This document shows positions 33,402-42,160 of a stretch of DNA of 64,000 nt, piece by piece. The notes beneath the pieces were generated by a model. That model ran no database searches, was not told where the DNA came from, and saw only the letters and a program-made list of their open reading frames with translations. This DNA is from Gracilariopsis chorda (taxonomy: Eukaryota; Rhodophyta; Florideophyceae; Gracilariales; Gracilariaceae), in NCBI GenBank assembly GCA_003194525.1, contig NBIV01000100.1, positions 62,001 to 126,000 of the forward strand, given 5' to 3'. Within the stretch, counting starts at the first letter, position 1. Each line of letters begins with the position of its first letter. Position numbers and translations under genes: made by a program.

Positions 33402-35279
33402 GACACAGGACTTCGCAAGAGCGATACCACGCAAGGCGTTGCTCCTAGGATTATTAGCAAACCACGCCTTGTGTGGCCCGACTCTGAATTAGATTGTTTC
33501 GATGAGGACAACGACCTCGATCGATTGTACCACATATTTCGGTGCTTGTAATCCCCATTTGGTGGGAACAATGCGACTTTAGTCGAACATTTGAAGAGGT
33601 AGGACGCTGAGACGTGCGCCACAGCGTGTGGGAGGTTCACGAGTACATGGGTCACACGGCGCAGAGCTGGTATACGCATGTTGAATTATTGACGTAACAC
33701 GCTTACAGAGTGGCGGAGCACTGAGTTGCAGAATTAACGGACACCATAACCATGTACAAGACAACCCGCACCACCCATAGGCAACGGTTTACCCGAAGAA
33801 GCACCGACACTGTGTGGACGTCCAGCAGGGACGGTGATGCAATGAAGATACAGTTTGCACGCACCGTAGCTGGTAGATCCGACTCCATGCGCATGGAGTA
33901 TGGCGCACCAGTATCTTCGTCAAATGGCAATCCCGACCCTGTGAGGAACAAACCGATTCTTGGACGCAACTGTTTGCCGTTTATAGACTCTTCGGGATCT
34001 CACGTTATTACGTAAGACTCAGAAACGCGATTTACGACACGTATAACGAGAGTTACCGTCCTGCCGATACCTAAGAATCACGGAAAGTAAATTCCACGTC
34101 CCTGGTGATCATGAGCAGGAATACCTTCGCTCAGGGTTGGAAAACGAGTCCCATGGTACCCCCAATAGGTTTCTACGTACCGAAATCCCTCATTAGAGAC
34201 GAGAAATTGGACACTTGTTCCCGAGAACACGTTATCGAACGGGTAGAGCGACAAAAATATGACCCATTAGAGGTGGTTAATTGTCAAATTGGTTGGTATG
34301 GATACCTTTTGGAAAAGGATACGATGTAACTCATGGAACACCAAACTAGGTAAAAGGTTCTCCAACACCACCGAAATACTCGTGCAGCCATGCCAGTATC
34401 GGTGGACAAGGCCCAAGTAGGGTAGATCCGTATCTGGTCCCCAAAGGGTAGCGCGTGACCGTGAAGTGGAGAGGCTCGAAAAAAAAGAACAAGAAAAAGA
34501 TCTTCATGGGTGGAACAGAACGTTTGTGAACTGTACTACTTAAAAAAGTACCGGAATAGCAGTTATACTTGATTAACGGGTTAAAGAAGAGAAAACATGA
34601 CGATGAAGAATATTATGAAGTGGAGAATGCACAAGAAGTAAGCACCACAATTTTGCTTTAATCCAGAAGCTATCGCAAGATCCATCACTGATACGTGAAG
34701 ATCAGAATACAGCGTACGAGCTATCCCAAAGATAGGCCTGCACGAGAATGACTGATTATCTGAAGATAGTTCGCTGCGGCGATATCCAGGAGCTGTTAAA
34801 CGTCCACCACGCTCAGAGCTACCAGGATTCCAAGGTTCGTCGTTGTTCTCGGAATGCTAGATAAGGGTGCTAGATCGCAAGTTTGTTAGGCAATCACTCA
34901 AAAAAACTACGAAAACGCTAGATTCTGCTAGTTCGTGGTGGTTGGCAAGCAAAAAAAAAAATTTTTCGGAAATCACTCTTTCATATTTTCTATTGTCATC
35001 CGTCCCTAGTACCGCACTTCGCTAGTTTCAAGTTTAGAGCAAGTTCTTTGCTCACTAAACGCTAGTTAGAGGGCTCGAAATGGCGCTGGCCGCGTAGCGG
35101 CCAGCGGCCCCACCCCCATGCAACCCAAATTAACTTACATATTTCCATCTCGTGGATTTCAAACTTCAAATTGTCAGAGTTTGGAGCCCAACTGTTCTCT
35201 CAGCCTCACTGGGTGGCACCCACACTCTTGAACACCAAACATAAAACCTCCCTTACCATCCTTACCATCCTTCTTCTCC
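33402..35279. other. Degenerate DNA after the gypsy relic
   Basis: It probably includes the remains of the relic's 3' end, but no LTR pair was found. Short frames (33752-34015, 34105-34329) have no recognised content. A poly-A/T run lies at 34951-34966. A palindrome (GCTGGCC GCGTAGC GGCCAGC) lies at about 35084-35104. Confidence 0.4.
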
Positions 35280-36059
35280 TTATCCTCTCATTCCACGCCT
35301 CCTCTTCAACCGACTCTCACCTTCTATTCCTTCGTCGTCCTTCTCCTCCAACCTCTTCCTTACAGCCCCTCGACCGGGAGTAACAGGAGTGCCTTCCCCG
35401 ACAACAGCTCTCCCTTCCGCATCACACACCTTCTTCTGCATTTCCTCGATTAGATGCACAGCCCTACCAACCAGTAAAAGTTGCTTCTCCAACACCAAAA
35501 CCCGTCTACGCATCTCCTCGTTCTCCTTCCACAGTCTCCTCAGCTCCTCACCCACACACGCCACAACCCCATCGACATGCATTTCCGCCCACACCCCAGC
35601 CTCCCTTGCCCTCCTACGCAGCTCAGCCACAGCACCCATAGGCACCCCTTCCTCTGAAGAACTCAGCACCATCCCCCCCATCTCCACCACAACCTCCTCG
35701 ATACACTCATCCAAACGCTCCTTAAGCCCTCCGCCCACGCTCCTCACCAGTTTCTTCACATCGCGGTAAAACCGACTCATTCGCCCCGCCCCACCTCCTC
35801 CTCCTCCCCGTCCTCCTCGACTTCCCTCGCCCTCACTTCCCTCCCCCCCATCCCCTCCCATCATCGTCCCAACCCCAAGCTCCCCGAACCCAACAACGTT
35901 CCTTCCCTTGCCCTCTTCACCATCACCCTTCCCTTCCTCCTCCTTCTTCGTCCTTGGAGGCGTCTCGGGGACCTCCCTCTTCTCCGCTTTATCCAACAAC
36001 GCCAGTAGCTCCTCATCATTCACGTCTTCGCTAGACATGGCTACTACACGCCCCACCAC
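35280..36059 (-). CDS. Coiled-coil protein with Gly/Glu-rich region, unknown function
   Basis: A 259-codon open frame. The likely start is the second Met (MSSEDVNDEELLALLDKAEK, position 36038). An acidic N-terminus is followed by a Gly-rich low-complexity part (GGRGGGGGGAG, about residues 80-92). Then comes a helix (FYRDVKKLVRSVGGGLKERL) and a coiled coil with heptads (LRRLWKENEEMRRRVLVLEKQLLLVG, about 170-195). The end is basic (RLKRRRGMRG), resembling a nuclear signal. GC content is higher than in the neighbours. It lies 220 bp downstream of the membrane protein gene on the same strand. I do not recognise the family. Similar coiled-coil proteins occur in mobile elements of algae, so it may be element cargo. 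Confidence 0.5.
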   Translation of the reverse strand: MVGRVVAMSSEDVNDEELLALLDKAEKREVPETPPRTKKEEEGKGDGEEGKGRNVVGFGELGVGTMMGGDGGEGSEGEGSRGGRGGGGGGAGRMSRFYRDVKKLVRSVGGGLKERLDECIEEVVVEMGGMVLSSSEEGVPMGAVAELRRRAREAGVWAEMHVDGVVACVGEELRRLWKENEEMRRRVLVLEKQLLLVGRAVHLIEEMQKKVCDAEGRAVVGEGTPVTPGRGAVRKRLEEKDDEGIEGESRLKRRRGMRG

Positions 36060-36280
36060 AACGGCGCTCCCGTTCCTAACCCAACCACCAAGCGAGCACT
36101 CCCCAGGTACTTATCCAACCGCATTTTTTCACTCGCCCGTTTTCGCGCCATTTCCCACCGAGTCGTGTCCCACCAATAATCTGAAACGAAAAATTTAGAA
36201 CGACATTAGTTTAACACTTCCTTCAGTTTACAACTCTATCACACTAACTTAGGTATGTACAGGTAGAACTACGAACGTGT

Positions 36281-37051
36281 CTAAAGAAATGGTTCAAAAT
36301 GAGAACCAACAGGCCTACAGTGCTCTCCTAGATTCGCAACATACCTTCGAAAATGGTACTCCAAGTCCATATCCACAGCCATACCCAAAAGAAGCAGCAC
36401 GAAAAAGATAGTATTCTCCACTATAGGCGCGAGTCCCCTTACCTTGTGCAAAGAAGTATCGCTCAGGAACGTGAAAATCAAGTAGGTAAACACAACAGGG
36501 AACACCCTTCCGATATAGAGCCTCATAGTAGCCACACCATCTCTAAACCCAAGCACCTTATTCAAACCACCGTATACGGTCCTGCACACATCCAAAATCA
36601 GCCCAACACTACCTCTCTGCACATATGGGAGCTCTCTCTCATTGTTAATGCTGTCCCTAGTCACAAAAAACATCGTTAGCCGTTCAACCACATACGACAT
36701 ACCCCCAAACATGAAACCACCAGTGAAAAATGCAAGAGCACCAGTCCTAAGTTCCATTCCAATCGAAATTGGCGCTTCCAAGAAGTGATAGCCAACAAAA
36801 ATACAAACATTCAACGGCAAAAGACCTGCCATCGTGAATCCAAGTAGTCTGTTTCGAATCACAGAAATCCGTGCCATTCGCTGGCTGTCCCGCAAAGGTA
36901 CGTATGCCAATGAACCAAAATGCCTTCTATGCAATGCAAACACCATATCGAAGATAAACAAATGCAAAACAGTCTCCAGAATTACCACAATCAACATCTT
37001 CGGAGACATTCGAACATCCCCTACCACATAATGCATCAAAAGCGGTTTCAA
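36281..37051 (-). CDS. Multi-pass membrane protein, unknown function
   Basis: A 256-codon frame with about five hydrophobic spans: near residues 19-41 (MLIVVILETVLHLFIF), 68-90, 103-121, 180-198 and 210-228 (IFFVLLLLGMAVDM). The frame stays open upstream of the first Met at 37051 to a TAG near 37141. That part encodes another hydrophobic span (AYAFLFSLAIGALYGVL), so the true start may be in an upstream exon or lost. There are no stops inside the frame. It runs away from the palindrome at 37448-37533 and from the methyltransferase gene beyond it. No family is recognised. It could be a host gene caught between elements, or cargo of the element discussed in the findings. Confidence 0.5.
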   Translation of the reverse strand: MKPLLMHYVVGDVRMSPKMLIVVILETVLHLFIFDMVFALHRRHFGSLAYVPLRDSQRMARISVIRNRLLGFTMAGLLPLNVCIFVGYHFLEAPISIGMELRTGALAFFTGGFMFGGMSYVVERLTMFFVTRDSINNERELPYVQRGSVGLILDVCRTVYGGLNKVLGFRDGVATMRLYIGRVFPVVFTYLIFTFLSDTSLHKVRGLAPIVENTIFFVLLLLGMAVDMDLEYHFRRYVANLGEHCRPVGSHFEPFL

Positions 37052-37447
37052 TACCCCATAAAGAGCACCAATGGCTAATGAAAACAGAAACGCATATGCG
37101 CACCAAGCCCATGCTTTTCGCTTTTCCTCGCGTAGTCGGCATTTCTATGTCAGGCCTTCGCAGCGAAGCGGATTTCCTGGGACAATGCTTCTTCGTCTTC
37201 GTAGAACTCTTATTCCGGCCGAGAACCACGCTGCAATCTTGAAGCGTTCGCGTGATCAAGTTGTCGTGGCACCCAGTCGCGTAAGATGCTCTCGTGATCA
37301 CGTCTGCTCGGTTCAGGCGACGTGAGCATCTATACTTTTGAAATACATGGTATTGAAGACGTTTCCTGACAACCATTAAGTTCATTTAGGCGGCGCTGCA
37401 ATGCACCTGTAATGATTTTGCATTGGTATTCGACGTTTGTTTTTGGG

Positions 37448-37533
37448 GGTGGAGGTCCGTGGACCGGAGTGTCGTGGCGCTTCATCAGGCGCCTGATGAA
37501 GCGCCACGACACTCCGGTCCACGGACCTCCACC
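37448..37533. repeat. 86-bp perfect palindrome
   Basis: Two 43-base arms with no spacer, centred between 37490 and 37491 (core CATCAGGCGCCTGATG). There is no mismatch in either arm, and the match ends sharply on both sides. It lies between the divergently oriented membrane-protein and methyltransferase genes. Confidence 0.97.
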
Positions 37534-37542
37534 ACGTGGCGG

Positions 37543-37681
37543 CCAGCAGTTCCGAAAATCAAAAAATTAGTTTAAAATTAGTGTCTGGAATGAACGGACA
37601 TCTGCGGTACGACCTAGTAGGTCATGGGCGGAAGATGCATGGTTCATTTTACACTAATTTTTTGATTTTCTGAACAGCTGG
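37543..37681. repeat. 139-bp foldback (MITE-like) repeat
   Basis: Inverted ends of 28 bases that match at 26 positions: left CCAGCAGTTCCGAAAATC, right complement CCAGCTGTTCAGAAAATC, then AAAAAATTAG on both. It starts 10 bp after the palindrome and ends about 24 bp before the methyltransferase frame. The right arm also resembles an intron 3' end (ACTAATTTTTTGATTTTCTGAACAG), so a spliced first exon cannot be excluded. Confidence 0.8.
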
Positions 37682-37704
37682 GTGGGGATAATGAGGTCGA
37701 AGAG

Positions 37705-39464
37705 GTGGTGGAGAGTGTGGCTGCTCCAAGAGCTACTACTGGTCTGCAGACAACGACATTGTCTCAGAGACTGACGTACAGCGTGAAGGAGACTGGTGTT
37801 CAACCTCCACCGTATCCGAAGACTTTAGATCAGTTGATGTCGTACGAGTACTGTGAGAGGCAGATGTCCCGCAGCTTCCGTCTTCACAACTGCAGTTTCC
37901 AAGACCTTGTCGAAGTCGACGACAACAAGTCCGGGGACAGCGAACTATCCATTGAAGGAAGGGTACAGTTCGTGCTTTCGGATCCCCCATATGGGACTCG
38001 TGCGGAGCGTAATCGGGAGAACAGTGGTCATGATGTTCTCACCGAGAAGACCATGGCCCGGGCAGGGAAAAGAATTTCAAAGTTGCTACGTCCCGGTGGG
38101 CATGTTATATTGTTCTGCTCGTGGGATCAGATACAGAAGTGGCGGGAGGTGCTGCGGAGTGTTACGTACAAAGATGACTCTGGCACAACTCGTTTTTCTT
38201 TTGTCGTGGACGAACAACCCTCCAGTTCGTACGATCCATGGGGAACTCGATGGGTAATCCGGGAAGGCGGAGCTGTCGGCTGTACCAGACGTCGGAGTAT
38301 GCCGTACATGCAGTGCGCTCTGGGGTCCCGTATTCCCAACAGCACAGAATGGTGAACTATGAGAACTTTAATTTTATCCCTTCACGCTACCCGGCATATC
38401 ACGCAATCATAGACCAGGTGCCGCCTATGTCTTATGGCGAAACTCTGCTATGGAATGTGACAAACTCGGAGAGAATCACTACGAGGAAAAAGGTGCGACC
38501 GGAACAGAAGTGTAGGGCATTGCTGAAGGAACTCATTTGCAGGTTTAGTCAGCCAGGAGACCTAGTGGTTGACCTCTTTGCGGGGACGTTCTCTACAGCG
38601 ATGGCATGCATGGAACTGCCGAAGCACCGGATATTTGTAGGATGTGAAGACGATAAAGCTTGCTTTGAACACGCAAAGCATGCTGCTATTGTTCGTTTTG
38701 CTTCTATAATCCGGGAGGGAAACACCAATCTTGAGAAGAACCAAGAGCTCAGGAAGATGGCCCATACTGTTGTCATCGCATTTCCAATGGGCAGATTGAG
38801 GCATACCTTGTCATGGAAGGCAGTCAATGGCTTTTCTCCGTACCAGATGCTTCCCCCACACGTCGTCCAGTTCCTGTCGACGCTGTGGAGAAGTGAAGAG
38901 GTAGCCAAATTGGGTAAGAGCAGGACCTTCGATCAATGGCCTAGCGTGCTGCAGGGTAGGATGAATCTGGAGAACATGAACTCGCTGCTGGCAATGGAAG
39001 CTGTGCATTATGGACTACGAATCAGCAAGTCTACTATTCGCCACGATAACGCTGGTGTTGGAGTGTTTGCAACTCGTCGAATTGCTGTAGGGGAGGTAGT
39101 GTGCTACTTCTATGGGACACTCGTGTATCATGATCTGACGAACCGTAAAGAAGTGCACAAGACCTACGGGGACGGAGTTATGGGTGTGACGAAGGATCGC
39201 TTTCGAAAATATGCGGTGGAGGTGGATGTTCATGGAACTGTGATGCATTTGGCACGCTTGGATGCTTGGATCGGATGTGTTTTGACTGCGTTGGACACGA
39301 ATGTGGGCCGTGGAGGAAAACGGCAGTTATTGTTTTCAAAGTTGTTTGGTGAGTATCTCCCGCTTGCTCTGGAGAACATAATTGGGGTGGCATGGGAGAG
39401 AGTGAGGGAACGGCACCATGAGGAATTGGAGAATGTTTGGATGTCTTGGAGTAGTGAGATTTGA
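37705..39464 (+). pseudogene. DNA amino-methyltransferase (beta class) joined to a SET-like segment, one frameshift
   Basis: The first frame (37705-38355) has the catalytic DPPYG motif IV (residues 93-97) and the motifs after it (LLRPGGHVILFCSW). A second frame (38238-39464) continues with a long linker, then the AdoMet-binding motif I (DLFAGTFSTAMAC, Asp at 38571-38573) and FVGCE. Motif order IV...I is the beta class, which modifies adenine N6 or cytosine N4 in DNA. A one-base frameshift near 38245 separates the halves. After motif I a SET-type start appears (NAGVGVFATRRIAVGEVVCYFYG, about 39046-39110), but the usual NHxxxPN half was not found. The stretch after about 39210 overlaps the transposase on the other strand. 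The frame is open upstream of 37705 to a TGA near 37665, and the first in-frame ATG is at 37837, so an upstream exon or a lost start is possible. The fusion is rare outside mobile elements of algae and oomycetes. Confidence 0.75.
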
Positions 39465-41697
39465 AGAGGACGTGGGCATGTTCGAATATGCCTGCGTCGT
39501 TGAAGTGCAGACCTCCGTATCTACGTATGTCGTCGACGATGTGATCGAGGAGATGGAACTTGAGGGTACCGAGGTGCGAAGAGTGGTAGGGTCCGAGGAC
39601 GGTGGTGGCTGTGAGTTTGAAGGATCTGATCTGTCGTTCGAGTGATTTGAGAGAGTCTTCGGTCCATTCGGAAGTGGAGTTGTATCGCATGGCGTAGAGA
39701 ACGAGATCTGTGTACTTGGTGAAGACGGAAGTGATTGGGGAGGAGTCGATTTCGTTGCAGCATCTGTCGAAGAATGCTCCGATGAAGGGGAATACCATGT
39801 CGAGTGCGCGGTAATCTTTTGCTTCGAGCATTCCACGGAGTCCTTCTGTGGTGAAGAAGCCGTTAAGAGCTTGAGCGTTGTCGGAGGTGGAGAAGTCTAT
39901 GTGGAGTCCAGTTGCAGGGGAATCTTTTTCGATGGCCGCAAGAATGGAGTTGGAGTGTTTGAGGATGGAGGTGCGGATGGATTGGAAGGATCTCTTGGAT
40001 TTGCTGGGACCGACAATGGAGAAGAGGGAATCGGATCGGAGACGTTCGATTGCGGTGGCTTTGATGAGTTTAGAGACGCCGAGGTGGAAGTTATGCAGTG
40101 GCTCGAAGGCGAAGATGTTGTAAGAAGAGAGAAGCGGAGTGATGTTGAAGATGGGGTATGATTCGAAGAGAGAAGTGTACTTTGCGAGGGAGAGAGAATG
40201 AAGTGCTGTTGCTGCCTCTTCTTTTTTGGTGCGTGCCACTTTTGGTTTCCGGGCGAGTTGCGCTTCCTCGGATTCGCGGAGAAGGCAGGTGTGCTGTCTG
40301 CGATTGGTTCGAGTTTGGAGTTGTGTGCGGAAGGGGATGGGATCTGTATTGAGGAAGAGGTGTTCTCGAGGGACGGTGCATCTCGGGCAAGGGTGCTGCG
40401 GCCGTGTTCCGTGGGAGATGGCGAGGATGTCCTTTGCTTCGGGGATGTCTGCGCAATAGCTGGCGATGATGGGGTGGCAGTGGCGGAGGACACCGTGAGC
40501 GTCACGGAAGGAGAATCCTGGGAGCGCAGAGGTGAGGAGTGGGTTGAGGATGGTAGAGATGGCGCGCTGAATGAGGTTCATTTTGGTCTCGCGTGGGATG
40601 TTGGAGGATGATTTCGGGACGTAGTCGCCGCCGTCGTCGAAGGCGGTAAACGGGGAGAAGGAGGTTGGAAGGTATCCGAGGAGTGTGAGATTTTCGGATA
40701 TACACTTTCAGCGGAGGGCATCGGAGAAGTTGAGAAACGTGACGTGGAGGGGGTAGGAATTGACGGAGGAGCTTTTCAGGGAGGTTGTGGACTTGTCAGA
40801 GTAGAGCTGGACGAGGCCGATGAATGATTCGATACCGGTTTCCTGGGGGGTGTGCCAGACGATGTCATCGACGGGGGACTGCATAATTTCCTGTTTGATG
40901 GCTGGGACGACTTTCTTTCCGAGGGCTGCAGCCATGGGATGTGCGAAAGCCGGGTGACCAGAAGACGAAGAAGATGAGGAAGATTGAGATACCGGCTGGA
41001 AGAAGGTGTTGTTGAGGTGTGCGAGTGCGAGTTGTTGCTTGAGGACGTCGATGGCACGTTTCTGGAAGAGGGTTGCGGAGAAGGTGTTGCGCTTGTCTGT
41101 GATGGTGGAAGGGATGAAGCCGTTGGAGCTGATGCGTTGCTTGAAGAGGTCCTCTTGCAGTGCGAGGCACTGCCTGGCGGAGGAGATGGAGGTCTGGAAG
41201 GAGGACTTGGAGAAGTCTGGATGGTTGAGGATGGAGATGAGCTCGTCTGCTTTGCGGGTGCTGACGGAGGATGCGATGGAGGAGATGTAGAGGACGAGTT
41301 GTTCGAGATGAGGGTTGTCGGCGAGAGGGGAAGGGGAACGAGAAGGGGGCGGGAGAAGGGGGTTTGAGGAGGAGACGGAGCCGATGGCGTGACTTGCGAT
41401 ATGGTAAGCGTCTTGGGTTTGAAGAGAGAGGGAAGCCTGTTGAAGTTCATATGGATCATCATCGGCGAGGGGGACGTTGTCGGAAGGACGGTGAGAGGGA
41501 AGGGGAGGAGAATTGATGGAGAGGTTGGGAACGGATTTTCGCTTCTTGGTCCTGGGAGGGAACTGAACTGGAGCGGTGGCTGTGGAGGAGGAACGCTTGT
41601 TGGCGGTGAGGCGATGGGGGCACCTGCGTTGGTGACTCTGAAGAGAGTATGTGGTGCGGCCGTGGAAGGAGCAGCGAGGGTAGCAACAGGGGAACAT
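39178..41697 (-). pseudogene. Plavaka-like (KDZ/CACTA-related) transposase, one in-frame TGA
   Basis: The ATG at 41697 opens a C2H2-like finger (CCYPRCSFHGRTTYSLQSHQRRC), followed by a long Ser/Pro-rich linker. The core then shows IVWHTPQETGIESF, YPLHVTFLNFSDAL, HPIIASYCADIPEAKDIL, the CPRC cysteine motif (PQHPCPRCTVPREH), EPLHNFHLGVSK, and a C-terminal helix-rich part with GGLHFNDAGIFEHAHVLFK. All of this lies in one frame apart from a TGA at 40708-40710. The far C-terminus after about 39330 turns Pro-rich and overlaps the methyltransferase-SET gene on the other strand, so the true end is uncertain. Such transposases cut DNA of large elements that often carry cargo genes. The assignment comes from the conserved core blocks; the catalytic DDE residues were not assigned. 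Confidence 0.75.
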
Positions 41698-41897
41698 GGT
41701 GCGGGAAGGAGAGTTGAAGGATTGGAAGGAGAAAGGGGAGCAAAGGGGTTGGAGAGCGAAATGCGGGAGCGTAATTATTATGGCGCACGGGGATGAAGTG
41801 GAGCAGGTGATGCCGAGCGTTTTGCGCTGGCTCGTGGACTGGTGCATGCTATGCAAGGCCGCAGACACTGACAACGAGTGAAGGATAGCGAGGGCTA

Positions 41898-42160
41898 TCA
41901 TGTTTTGTAAACTCTAATGTATTTCCTATATATGTATTTATCTGAGCATCCTATCCTTCTATTTGAAGGGGCAGTTCCGGTGGTCCGGTCAGATTTTCAA
42001 TCTCACGTTCACATGTGAAGGTATGTAGTAGTGGAGTCTGGACTCCACTTCGCGGAGTCCGGACTCGGTTTTTGGTCCGAAATAACTTGGAAATGTGAAG
42101 TGCTTTACTAGTTTATACTTTCAAAAAACTAGCAGTGTTGAATGTGTGAAAATATTTTGA
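41898..42160. other. Palindrome-rich end region after the transposase
   Basis: Upstream of the transposase lie several short palindromes: TTCACATGTGAA (about 42009-42020), AGTGGAGTCTGGACTCCACT (42030-42049) and GAGTCCGGACTC (about 42055-42066). The spacer GCGAAG-type loop between the last two (read on the minus strand) resembles the GCGTAG loop of the hairpin at 35084-35104. This could be an element end; see findings. Confidence 0.45.

Noticed and set aside
35389-36198. Plus-strand ORFs opposite the coiled-coil gene
   Set aside because: Low-complexity Ser/Pro/Thr-rich shadows of a Gly/Glu-rich minus-strand gene; no independent support.
38238-38300. Programmed frameshift in the methyltransferase gene
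   Set aside because: No slippery heptamer or downstream structure was evident at the overlap, and the transposase next door also carries a lesion; decay or a sequencing error is simpler.
39871-41796. Several plus-strand ORFs of 80-135 codons
   Set aside because: Antisense shadows of the Plavaka-like transposase, rich in Gly and Glu because the true frame is Ser- and Pro-rich.
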